From positions 1 through 6,641 of the forward strand of contig DHMO01000053.1 in the NCBI GenBank assembly GCA_002405835.1: a DNA stretch of 6,641 nt. The letters run 5' to 3'. This document shows positions 1 to 6,396 of the stretch, in pieces. Origin of the DNA: Lentisphaeria bacterium UBA4640. GTDB lineage: Bacteria; Verrucomicrobiota; Lentisphaeria; Victivallales; UBA1829. Within the stretch, counting starts at the first letter, position 1. Every line of letters starts with the position of its first letter. Both the position numbers and the translations under genes were made by a program. A model generated the notes under the pieces. It was given only the letters and a program-made list of their open reading frames with translations, was not told the DNA's origin and made no database searches.

Positions 1-23
1 ATTTTATGGGATAGCTCTGGAAA

Positions 24-464
24 TCAGATGCAGTAATCAAGGAAATCGCCGGCATTCTCGCGGGTTTTGTCGACGATATCCTGGAGCGTGATTTTTGCGA
101 GCGACTGGCGAATCTCTTCATTGAGCTTCGCCCACATTTTCCGTGTCGCGCATCCGTTGATCCGGGCGCAGGCGTCGGGATCCTGAACACAGTCCACGAT
201 GTTGATCGGACCTTCCATGACCTCGACGATATCCAGCACCGTGAGATATTTCGGGAATCGCGCCAGACGGTATCCGCCTTTTGCTCCGCGGATGGATTTC
301 ACCATTCCCGCGCGCTTGAGTTCGATGATGAGACGGCTGATGTATTTTTCTGAAATCTGCTGTGATTCCGCGATGTCGCGGATCATACGGGGCGAATCTC
401 CTTCGTGAAGGGCGAGATCAAGAAGAATCCGCAGACCGTATCTGCCTTTTGTTGAAATTTTCAT
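24..464 (-). CDS. Rrf2-family transcriptional regulator, probably Fe-S-sensing
   Basis: A 146-residue DNA-binding regulator of the Rrf2 family, the usual length for the family. A winged helix fills the N-terminal half: an opening KGRYGLR (residues 6-12), a helix-turn-helix at about 27-53, and the wing signature RGAKGGYRLAR at 59-69. Cys92, Cys99 and Cys105 sit in the loop before the long dimerisation helix, where IscR-type members carry three cluster-binding cysteines, so a [2Fe-2S] or [4Fe-4S] cluster is likely (inferred). The IscR fourth ligand, His107, is not seen; Thr/Arg lie there. The reading frame stays open upstream of residue 1, but Met at 462-464 is chosen because homology begins exactly there and the upstream part crosses the promoter into the preceding gene. 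Its ribosome site is weak (AAGAGAAA about 6 bp before ATG). It follows the hydrogenase operon in the same direction and has its own promoter overlapping a palindrome, suggesting autoregulation. Targets are unknown; IscR-, NsrR- and RsrR-like roles cannot be separated by eye. Confidence 0.9.
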   Translation of the reverse strand: MKISTKGRYGLRILLDLALHEGDSPRMIRDIAESQQISEKYISRLIIELKRAGMVKSIRGAKGGYRLARFPKYLTVLDIVEVMEGPINIVDCVQDPDACARINGCATRKMWAKLNEEIRQSLAKITLQDIVDKTRENAGDFLDYCI

Positions 465-501
465 ATTCGTTTCTCTTATTGTTTTGGAGATAAAGATTCT
501 C

Positions 502-525
502 CACTGTTTTAGTAGTAATATAGTG
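502..525 (-). promoter_or_regulatory. 24-bp imperfect palindrome, candidate Rrf2 operator
   Basis: On the minus strand the site begins CACTATATTACT and ends ACTAAAACAGTG. Comparing the 24-mer with its own reverse complement gives 18 of 24 identical positions, with outer arms CACT/AGTG and inner TA.T/A.TA perfect. It covers the -10 box of the rrf2-type gene, so a bound dimer would block that promoter. The size and the AT-rich two-fold symmetry suit Rrf2-family operators such as the IscR type 1 site, but the sequence is not the IscR consensus. Assignment to this regulator is inferred from position. Confidence 0.55.
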
Positions 526-544
526 CGGAAAAATGAAAATGCAA
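517..544 (-). promoter_or_regulatory. Sigma-70-type promoter for the Rrf2 regulator
   Basis: On the minus strand TTGCAT (539-544) is a -35 candidate and TATATT (517-522) a -10 candidate, separated by 16 bp. Transcription would start around position 510, giving a leader of roughly 45 nt. The whole 465-553 gap is AT-rich and holds no gene. No terminator is visible after the upstream MBL gene, so read-through from the operon could also supply this gene. Confidence 0.5.
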
Positions 545-553
545 GTTTTTTTA

Positions 554-1366
554 TCAGGAACGAAGCGCGCGCAGCAAGGCTTCTGCGGTGTTGTAGGAAA
601 GTTCCGGCCAAGTGAGCGAGGCGGAACCGCCGAACCGGGCAAGCAGAACATCGCGGAGCTCTGCTTTTTCCATTTGCGGATTGCGTTTCAGAAGCTCTTC
701 CGCTGTCCGCATGCAGTTGTCCGCCGTTTCGATGCAAAGATCCAGAAAAGGCAGAAGTTCCGGCTGTTCGATTTCACCGTTCGAGGGGCGCTCCGGATGT
801 CCGAGCACCATGCGCCGGACTTCTCCGGATGCACAGAGGCGGCGGATGCGTTCCAGCGAAGCGCGGTATGCGACAGGACTGTCGTAGAGCGGAAGCCCGA
901 TGTTGTCCGAGCCGCAGCCCTGCACGGCGTCGCCTGTGAAGAGCGTTCCGGTTTCCGGTTCCAGAATGCAGATGGAATCCGCGGAATGACCGGGCGTGTG
1001 AATGACTCGGACACACACATCGCCGTCGTGCACTTCATCGCCGTCAGCAAGTTCGCGGTCGGGAATGAAACCGGAGGCGCGGAGCGAATCCGCACCGTTG
1101 CGGTGAATGGAAAACACAGCCCCGGTGAGTTCCCGGAGCTGTGCGTTGCATTCGACATGGTCGCTGTGCGAATGCGAGTTCAAAACCTGGCGGACAGCGG
1201 ACCACGGGATGCGCCGTTCCCGAAGAAACGGCGCAAGCGTGGCGTCGACCGCTCCCTTGACGGCGGAGTCGATCAGGAAACTGCACGACTGCCCTTCAAT
1301 GAGGAGCATCGACACCCAGAATCCGGGGACAAGCCACGGATGCTTGACTGTCCAGACCCGGATCAT
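554..1366 (-). CDS. MBL-fold metallo-hydrolase
   Basis: A 270-residue hydrolase of the metallo-beta-lactamase superfamily, probably cytosolic since no signal peptide is seen. The dinuclear metal site is complete: H65-S-H67-S-D69-H70 inside NSHSHSDH, H127 in TPGHS, D146 in TGDAV, and H190 in VLGHPE. The region after about residue 195 is helical, as in glyoxalase II-like and LACTB2-like members. It lacks a flavodoxin domain, so it is not an FprA-type flavodiiron protein. The start at 1364-1366 is one base after the TGA of the hydrogenase gene. There is no Shine-Dalgarno sequence before it, so translation probably depends on ribosomes finishing the upstream gene. The substrate cannot be told from sequence; thioester, nucleotide or RNA cleavage are all possible. 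Its place as last gene of a hydrogenase operon hints at a role in redox or cofactor metabolism, but that is inference. Confidence 0.85.
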   Translation of the reverse strand: MIRVWTVKHPWLVPGFWVSMLLIEGQSCSFLIDSAVKGAVDATLAPFLRERRIPWSAVRQVLNSHSHSDHVECNAQLRELTGAVFSIHRNGADSLRASGFIPDRELADGDEVHDGDVCVRVIHTPGHSADSICILEPETGTLFTGDAVQGCGSDNIGLPLYDSPVAYRASLERIRRLCASGEVRRMVLGHPERPSNGEIEQPELLPFLDLCIETADNCMRTAEELLKRNPQMEKAELRDVLLARFGGSASLTWPELSYNTAEALLRALRS

Positions 1367-1367
1367 G

Positions 1368-2774
1368 TCATTTGATCAGCGAGCAGGGACCGCCGATGCA
1401 GCCGCCTCCGCAGCTCATGACTTCGAGGAAGTTGCCGGGCATCTTGCCCATTGCATAGAGCTTCAGGAGCTTGGCCGTCTTCTTGTCGATGCCGTTGATG
1501 AACTTGTTGTCGAGCTTGAAATTCATCTTGGCAAGGTCGGGGTTCTTCCGGCTCATTTCCTGGATGACCGCCTCGGTGACTCCGCAGCTCTTCGCATAGT
1601 TGCGGGACGCCTGGTCGGCAGGCTCTTCGATGTTCCACGGCTCCTGCTTCATGATGTCGATGCCGAGTCCGGCGAGCATGGCGCCGAGCTCTTCAAAGGT
1701 CATGACGTAATCGACTTCCGGAGCGTTCTCCGCTTCCCAGCGTTTCGCGATGCAGGGACCGATGAAGACCGTGAGCGCATTCGGACGTTTTTCGTGAACG
1801 AGACGCGCTGCGAATTTCATCGGGCTTGGGGTCGTGGAAACCTTGTCGAAGAATTCGGGAACATGGCGCTTGACCAGTTCCACATAAGCGGTGCAGCAGG
1901 ATGTCGTCATGATTTTCTGTCCCGCAATCATCTTTTCGGCGAATTCGGCGGCTTCATGTTCTGTGGTGAGTTCCGCGCCGAGGGCGACTTCCATCACATC
2001 GGTGAATCCCGCCTGGTGAATGGCGCTGAACAACTGTTCCACGGTTCCGGGGAACTGCATGAGCGCGGAGGGGGCGACCATCGCAACGATTTCGCGTCCT
2101 TCCTTGATGGACTGGAGAATCGGAATCAGCTGCGAGCGTTCCATAACGGCGCTGAACGGGCACTTGCTGAAGCACTTTCCGCAGAAAATGCAGTGCTTGA
2201 AGTCGATTTCAGCCACGCCGAGTTCGTTCTTGCGGATCGCTCCGACCGGACACGCCTCTTCGCAGGGAACGGTGGTTTTGATGATCGCGTTGAACGGGCA
2301 GACCTGCTGGCATTTGCCGCACTTGATGCACTTCGAGTAGTCGATGTGCGACTGCTGGTTGATGACGCTGATCGCGCCCTTCGGGCAGTTGAAGACGCAG
2401 GGACGCGCGAAGCATCCGCGGCAGGTCGGCGTCACATAGTAACGGCTTTCGGGACAGGAGGAGCAGGCGGATCCGCAGACGGAAAGCGGCTGTTTGACCT
2501 CTTTTTTATCCTTGTTGTCGATCGCTTCCTGAAGATAGGATTTCAGGGAGCGCAGCTCATCGGTCTCCTCTTCGGAAGAGAAGCCGAGAAGACCCATCAG
2601 GCGGTATTTCAGTACTGCCCGGTCATGATAGATACAGCAGCGGCTGGACTTTTCGGTCTTCGGTCTGAGGGCGATTGGAATACGGTCAATCGTGTCTGCC
2701 AGCTTGCCGTCCTTGAAATCACGGACGATTCGGATCATCAGCTCGCGACGCATCCGTTCCGCACCATTGCTCAT
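1368..2774 (-). CDS. [FeFe] hydrogenase, group B-like, catalytic
   Basis: A 468-residue iron-only hydrogenase expected to interconvert protons and H2 with a ferredoxin-like partner in the cytosol. The N-terminal region has a CC pair (46-47), then cysteine-rich segments: C100/C104/C107, C118/C121/C126/C130, a classical [4Fe-4S] motif C149-C152-C155-C159 with C171/C175, and a second, C195-C198-C201-C205. The H-cluster domain follows, with L1 TSCC (291-294) then T-A-Y, L2 GPCIAKR (339-345) and L3 SCGGGC (454-459). The chain ends shortly after, at residue 468. C293 is the proton-relay cysteine; C294, C341, C455 and C459 should hold the H-cluster. E274, E277 and S317 appear to match the proton-path residues E279, E282 and S319 of clostridial CpI (by-eye alignment). 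Departures from CpI (TSCCT instead of TSCCP; GPC instead of MPC) and the N-terminal layout fit group B enzymes. A GGAGG site lies 6 bp before ATG; the start overlaps the upstream stop (TAATG). No NuoF-like subunit is nearby, so electron bifurcation is unlikely. It occupies the place of hydA2 in the R. albus hydS locus. Confidence 0.92.
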   Translation of the reverse strand: MSNGAERMRRELMIRIVRDFKDGKLADTIDRIPIALRPKTEKSSRCCIYHDRAVLKYRLMGLLGFSSEEETDELRSLKSYLQEAIDNKDKKEVKQPLSVCGSACSSCPESRYYVTPTCRGCFARPCVFNCPKGAISVINQQSHIDYSKCIKCGKCQQVCPFNAIIKTTVPCEEACPVGAIRKNELGVAEIDFKHCIFCGKCFSKCPFSAVMERSQLIPILQSIKEGREIVAMVAPSALMQFPGTVEQLFSAIHQAGFTDVMEVALGAELTTEHEAAEFAEKMIAGQKIMTTSCCTAYVELVKRHVPEFFDKVSTTPSPMKFAARLVHEKRPNALTVFIGPCIAKRWEAENAPEVDYVMTFEELGAMLAGLGIDIMKQEPWNIEEPADQASRNYAKSCGVTEAVIQEMSRKNPDLAKMNFKLDNKFINGIDKKTAKLLKLYAMGKMPGNFLEVMSCGGGCIGGPCSLIK

Positions 2775-3046
2775 TATTTTCCTCCACGGTTTTTAAGAAT
2801 GTTGTAAATTTTGTCACAGACGGACTCGACGGTTGCGTTGCTCATCAGCTCGCCGTCGATCCGGACGAAGGGGGCGCCGCCGAGGTTGTCGTCCGAGCAC
2901 GCTTCAAGACAGGGAATAGCCGAGATGTCAACGATCTCCTTCCAGTCTTCCGGCATGATGGTTTCGAGACGAAGAAGTTCCGCCGCGCCGAGCATGTAAC
3001 ATGCGGTTCCGCAGCAGATTTCGATCTTGATTTTGCGATCCTCCAT
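2774..3046 (-). CDS. Thioredoxin-like [2Fe-2S] ferredoxin, small
   Basis: A 90-residue stand-alone [2Fe-2S] protein of the NuoE C-terminal/thioredoxin-like ferredoxin type. The four expected ligands are C11 and C16 (C-x4-C) and C46 and C50 (C-x3-C); C12 is an extra adjacent cysteine. It lacks the N-terminal helical part of full NuoE/HydC subunits, and no NuoF partner is present. It therefore probably carries electrons to or from the hydrogenase next to it, or serves in the sensing relay; this is inferred. An excellent ribosome site (AAGGAGGT) lies 5 bp before the ATG and begins inside the TAA of the phosphatase gene, 11 bp upstream. Its own TAA shares one base with the hydrogenase ATG, which suggests coupled, roughly equal synthesis of the two proteins. 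Confidence 0.85.
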   Translation of the reverse strand: MEDRKIKIEICCGTACYMLGAAELLRLETIMPEDWKEIVDISAIPCLEACSDDNLGGAPFVRIDGELMSNATVESVCDKIYNILKNRGGK

Positions 3047-3057
3047 TCTGTACCTCC

Positions 3058-4251
3058 TTAGTAATACTTGATAGAGACCTGCTTCCGGTAGTTCTGTTTC
3101 AGAATATCGTGCAGGCGTTTTATTATGTTTCTTCGGATTTCGAGGTCGACAGGAAGGTTCGGGTCCTGATGCGCCTCGTTGACTTTTGTTCCGACGATAA
3201 ACTCGATGATGTCGCTCTCCAGCATGCCGTTGATGATGTCCTTCGCGGCCGGCGGGGAGTCGTCCCAGTTTCCGCTTTCGAGATCCGACGCGACGCGTGT
3301 CAGAGTCAGAATGCCTTCTGTGACGATACCGATTCCGGGAATGATTCCCGGCGGGGGAAGCCCTTTGCTGAAGCGTACCATTTTCAGGTCGATTTCAACC
3401 TTCGTGCGCAGTTCCCGTTCAATAATGTTTGCGGTCGTTCCGCCGCAGATGATCACACGGTCGGCTCCGGTTTCCGGCTGGGCGAGCGCGGCGAACTCCT
3501 GGTCGCGCTCCTTGCGGAACGGAGGTCCGGTGAGGACGCGGCAGACGCGTGGCTTGCGCAGATAGATCACCAGACAGCTGATGTCGTCGATGCACTTGCG
3601 GTTCGGGTTGATCGAAAGCGCCTGATAAGCAACCGCCTGGGCAATATCCTTTGCGGAGATGTCCGGCTGGCGGGCGATGAGCTCCTGAACGAACTTCATG
3701 AGCCCGCGGCGTCCCCATCCGAACTTGTAGTTGCGCTGTCCGAGTCCAGCCTGTGTGACGCCGTCGGAACAGGCGATCAGACGGTCGCCGACTTCCAAAC
3801 GCAGCTCGGAAAGCTGCATTTCGCGGTCCGGCCAGCGTTCCGAAACGAGCGTCTTCGCGGAAAACGGCGGAATTTCAACCGTTCCGCGGAGCTGAATATA
3901 CGGCGGATTGCCCATTTCGACAACTTTTGTTTTGCCGCCCATCTGCATATCCAGAATCGTGAAAGTCGCATAGCTGATTTTGCGGATTTCGCAGACGGGG
4001 AGGGTATCCATGATTGTTTCCGCCGACTGGAGAATATCCATGTTCGAGCGGATGAATTTCATCGCCATCGTTGTTGTGAGCGTGGCAAGCAGATTCGCCT
4101 TGATTCCGCTGCCGAGACCGTCGGAGAGAACCGCGATGTTGCGGTTTTCGTTCTCCAGCCTCTGCCACTGGAAATTGTCGCCGCAGGCAGCCTGACCGTC
4201 TTTGGTAAGCTGGCAGCATTCCATTTCAACAAACGGGGAATCATACTTCAT
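3058..4251 (-). CDS. SpoIIE/PP2C-family protein phosphatase with extra C-terminal domain
   Basis: A 397-residue putative Ser/Thr phosphatase. The PP2C/SpoIIE fold spans about residues 10-232 and keeps its metal-binding motifs: GDN (24-26), SDGLGSG (43-49, Asp44), EMGNPP (112-117), SDGV (162-165, Asp163) and the DD pair at 222-223. It should be active with Mn2+ or Mg2+. Residues about 235-397 form an additional domain I cannot assign to a named fold. It contains ICGGTTANIIEREL (268-281), a Pro/Gly-rich stretch GLPPPGIIPGIG (297-308), TEGILTLTR (311-319), and a basic helical tail ending in KYY. No membrane segment or signal peptide is seen, so the protein is cytosolic. The start overlaps the hydS stop as ATGA, with AAGGAG about 11 bp upstream, so the two genes are translationally coupled. 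SpoIIE-type phosphatases usually act on anti-anti-sigma or other phosphoproteins; here HydS is the obvious input and the target is unknown. A phosphatase is also reported in the R. albus hydS unit. Confidence 0.9.
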   Translation of the reverse strand: MKYDSPFVEMECCQLTKDGQAACGDNFQWQRLENENRNIAVLSDGLGSGIKANLLATLTTTMAMKFIRSNMDILQSAETIMDTLPVCEIRKISYATFTILDMQMGGKTKVVEMGNPPYIQLRGTVEIPPFSAKTLVSERWPDREMQLSELRLEVGDRLIACSDGVTQAGLGQRNYKFGWGRRGLMKFVQELIARQPDISAKDIAQAVAYQALSINPNRKCIDDISCLVIYLRKPRVCRVLTGPPFRKERDQEFAALAQPETGADRVIICGGTTANIIERELRTKVEIDLKMVRFSKGLPPPGIIPGIGIVTEGILTLTRVASDLESGNWDDSPPAAKDIINGMLESDIIEFIVGTKVNEAHQDPNLPVDLEIRRNIIKRLHDILKQNYRKQVSIKYY

Positions 4252-5972
4252 TTGTGCTCGGTCTCCTTGCCGTCCTTGTGGTCGGTGTAGGTGCCGGCGA
4301 CTTCTTTCAGCAGAATTTCTGTATCCGCCATGTGTTCGCCGAGGTAACGGGCGATCTTCTGGACGGTCATGACGTTCTTGCGGATAACCTCTTTCGCACG
4401 TTCGGCAATTTGCTCGCGCTTGAGTTCATTCTGGGTAACGTCCTGAATGACCGCGCCGACCGTCTGGCCTTCGTTGATGGTGAAGACGCTGATGTTGAGA
4501 ATTCTTTCTCCGGAGACCTGATTGAATTTTTCGATTTCGCCGCCGTTCGCAAGCACGCTCTCGAAAAGGTCGGTGAAGTCGATCATGGAGTCGAGATAAG
4601 CGCCGTTCAGATTTCCGCAGGAGTCGAAGGCCAGCAGAGTGTCCTCGCCGCAGAGCTCGGCGAAATGCCGGTTGCATTCGATGACCTGAAGATCCTGATC
4701 GGCAAGCACGACCGCGACGGGAATGTAGCGGATCAGCGCATTGCTGGTCTTCTGGGAAATCTTGCGGAGATAGGAGAGACACATGGAAGTCTCCGCCTTG
4801 CCGTCAAGCATCGCTTTTGCGAATTCGCGGCAGCTGTTGTATCCGCATCCGCCGCAGTTGAGTTCATCTTCCGCGGAATATTTGCCGATGCGGTGAAGCG
4901 CCTGGAGAATAGCCGCTTCATCCGGCTGCGGTTCGGAGTGGCGGTCCGGATAAATCAGTTGCTGAATGTTGACGGGAACCTCGCGGCCGACACTGCTGCG
5001 GTGCGGCGCATGAGCCGCCGTTTCGAGCAGAATGTCAATGCGGGAGGATTCCCGGCGCATAACGGGACCGTTGACGCATCCGCCGTCGCAGGCAAGCATT
5101 TCAACAAAGATTTTCGAGCCGCTCTCTTTGAGTGTCTTGAGTTCAACTTTTTCAATCAGCCGCGCGATGTTGGGGAGACCGGAGACGGCAAGCAGACGGG
5201 CATCGACTTCGGGTGAGCGGAGCGTTTCGTTCATTCCGCCTTCAATCGAATAGACGCGTCCTTCTTCCGCCTGAACGGGAACCAGCGGCTCCTCGTTCAT
5301 TTTGTCGAGAGAGATTCCTTCGCTTTTCAGCCAGGATTCGAGCGCGGCAAATGTGATTGCCAGACTCAGATCGTCCGGGTTGCGGTCCGCCTCGTTCTTC
5401 TTCGCGGCGCAGGGGCCGACGAAAATGACCTTGATGTCATCCCCGTAAACCTGTTTCAAATATTTGCAGTGCGCCATGACGGGCGAGGTGACCGGAAGAA
5501 AGTTGTCGGTCCATGCCGGATAATATTTACGGATAAAATCGACGGAAGCCGGACATGCCGTGGATAGATAGACGCCGGGCTCCGCCTGTTTGAGCAGTTC
5601 CGCGGTCTGCGCGCTGACAAACTGCGCGCCGATCGCCGTTTCGCTTGCTCCGGCGAAGCCGAGACGCTTGAGAGCCGCGGCAAGCCTGCCGATGGGAATA
5701 TCTTTGAAATAACCGACATAGCTTGGTGCGATGGATGCGTAAACCTTTGCGCCGGAATGAAGCAGGTATTGCGCACGGGAGAGATCCGAGCGGATTTTCT
5801 TGGCTTCCGCGGGACAGACTTTGACGCATTCTCCGCATGAAACGCAGAGCTCCGGAATCACCGCCGCACGTGCGTTGACGATCCGGATGGCTTTGCAGTG
5901 ACAGTGCCGGACACATTTGTAGCAGTCCTGACACTCGTTCGCCGTCGTGTAGATCGGAAAATTCTGATTCAT
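4248..5972 (-). CDS. hydS: HydS-like sensory [FeFe] hydrogenase with PAS domain
   Basis: A 574-residue protein of the putative H2-sensing (group C) [FeFe]-hydrogenase type. Domain order: two [4Fe-4S] ferredoxin motifs (C14-C17-C20-C24 and C43-C46-C49-C53); an H-cluster domain of about 75-315; a further four-cysteine Fe-S motif (C373, C376, C381, C398) like those beside PAS domains in Fe-S sensors; a PAS domain of about 410-515; and a charged helical tail of about 513-560. H-cluster ligands are present: C140, C188, C295 and C299, with the supporting Lys191. L1 reads STACP, so Ala139 replaces the proton-relay cysteine. L2 is GPC rather than MPC, and L3 has Leu293 for the usual Met. Glu279 and Glu282 of CpI seem to be Thr123 and Leu126 here. 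These changes match what is described for Thermotoga HydS and point to slow catalysis and a sensing role (inferred). No kinase or DNA-binding domain is fused, so output probably goes through the coupled phosphatase. AGGA lies 7 bp before ATG. First gene of the five-gene run. Confidence 0.92.
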   Translation of the reverse strand: MNQNFPIYTTANECQDCYKCVRHCHCKAIRIVNARAAVIPELCVSCGECVKVCPAEAKKIRSDLSRAQYLLHSGAKVYASIAPSYVGYFKDIPIGRLAAALKRLGFAGASETAIGAQFVSAQTAELLKQAEPGVYLSTACPASVDFIRKYYPAWTDNFLPVTSPVMAHCKYLKQVYGDDIKVIFVGPCAAKKNEADRNPDDLSLAITFAALESWLKSEGISLDKMNEEPLVPVQAEEGRVYSIEGGMNETLRSPEVDARLLAVSGLPNIARLIEKVELKTLKESGSKIFVEMLACDGGCVNGPVMRRESSRIDILLETAAHAPHRSSVGREVPVNIQQLIYPDRHSEPQPDEAAILQALHRIGKYSAEDELNCGGCGYNSCREFAKAMLDGKAETSMCLSYLRKISQKTSNALIRYIPVAVVLADQDLQVIECNRHFAELCGEDTLLAFDSCGNLNGAYLDSMIDFTDLFESVLANGGEIEKFNQVSGERILNISVFTINEGQTVGAVIQDVTQNELKREQIAERAKEVIRKNVMTVQKIARYLGEHMADTEILLKEVAGTYTDHKDGKETEHK

Positions 5973-6034
5973 TGTTGATCCTGTAAATTCGGGGTTACAG
6001 AGTCCGTTACAACCTCTATTCCTTAACTCTCAGC

Positions 6035-6064
6035 AATATATCACACATTTTGTGGAAATTGCAA
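6035..6064 (-). promoter_or_regulatory. Promoter for the hydS operon
   Basis: On the minus strand TTGCAA (6059-6064) and TATATT (6035-6040) are separated by 18 bp, with a predicted leader of about 55 nt before hydS. The -35 context CTTGCA followed by A/T-TTTC is shared with the promoter of the Rrf2 gene. The spacer contains a short inverted repeat, CACA-AAA-TGTG (6044-6054), that could bind a regulator. The 104-bp gap 5973-6076 otherwise shows only a direct repeat of TGTAAC and no gene; no convincing terminator separates it from the small ferredoxin gene upstream. Confidence 0.5.
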
Positions 6065-6076
6065 GCGGGAAATGAA

Positions 6077-6331
6077 TTATTTTTCCGGAAATAATTTTTT
6101 CATCAGGTCGAGCATGACGCCGCGGTCGACTTTTGTGTAGATCTGATCGTCAACCACAACGATGGGGCCGTCGGCGCAGCGTCCCTGGCAGAGCGCACCC
6201 TGAAGTTCCAGATCAACTTCATCTTTCAGATGATGTTCCTCAAGATACTTCTGGATGACTTCGACATTCAGTTCATTGCCCCGCGCGAAGCAGGAACTGC
6301 CGATGCAGACGGTGATCTTAGGCTTTGCCAT
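6077..6331 (-). CDS. Thioredoxin-like [2Fe-2S] ferredoxin, small
   Basis: An 84-residue stand-alone thioredoxin-like [2Fe-2S] protein. The ligands are C9 and C14 in CIGSSC and C48 and C52 in CQGRC, the spacing seen in NuoE/HydC C-terminal domains. GRCADGPIVVVDD (50-62) is typical of that fold. It is only weakly similar to the 90-residue ferredoxin further down the locus, which has a different second loop (IPCLEAC), so the two are distant paralogues rather than a recent copy. A strong AGGAGG site precedes the ATG. It sits between the adhE terminator and the hydS promoter, so it may be made as a short separate transcript or lead into the hydS operon by read-through. Its role is probably electron transfer to HydS or to the second hydrogenase; this is inferred from neighbourhood alone. 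Confidence 0.85.
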   Translation of the reverse strand: MAKPKITVCIGSSCFARGNELNVEVIQKYLEEHHLKDEVDLELQGALCQGRCADGPIVVVDDQIYTKVDRGVMLDLMKKLFPEK

Positions 6332-6356
6332 ATATGTTTCCTCCTGGACGTGTTGA

Positions 6357-6396
6357 CAAAAAAATACGGGTTATACCGTAATATAACCCGTATTTT
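6357..6396 (-). terminator. Rho-independent terminator after adhE
   Basis: A perfect 15-bp stem (6382-6396 paired with 6361-6375) with a 6-nt loop (6376-6381) starts 14 bp after the adhE stop. On the minus strand the hairpin runs directly into seven T residues (6358-6364). It has the position and form of an intrinsic terminator for adhE. The stem core ACGGGTTATA includes a promoter-like TATATT at its loop edge, so a second function is possible. Confidence 0.85.

Noticed and set aside
465..737. An upstream extension of the Rrf2-type protein, giving 237 residues
   Set aside because: The extra 91 residues run through the promoter, the palindrome and the end of the MBL gene, and have no family similarity; Rrf2 proteins start at the MKIS methionine.
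1107..2807. A long open frame (566 codons) on the plus strand, antisense to the hydrogenase
   Set aside because: Its peptide is Arg/Asp/His-rich without recognisable motifs and simply mirrors GC-biased codons of the real gene; no ribosome site or promoter serves it.
3109..4290. Plus-strand open frame of 393 codons opposite the phosphatase (a similar one at 4254-5216 is opposite hydS)
   Set aside because: Low-complexity composition typical of antisense shadows; the minus-strand proteins have complete catalytic motifs.
5973..6034. A riboswitch or structured leader before hydS
   Set aside because: Only about 55 nt of leader, with a weak GGTT/AACC pairing and a TGTAAC direct repeat; no known riboswitch signature.
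6076..6097. Inverted repeat AATTATTT/AAATAATT at the end of the small ferredoxin gene, as a terminator
   Set aside because: The stem is AT-only outside the loop and has no T-run on the coding strand; the T-run is on the plus strand, where no gene exists.
2774..6331. An electron-bifurcating HydABC-type hydrogenase
   Set aside because: There is no NuoF/HydB flavoprotein in the window, and both hydrogenases lack the multi-domain layout of trimeric HydA.
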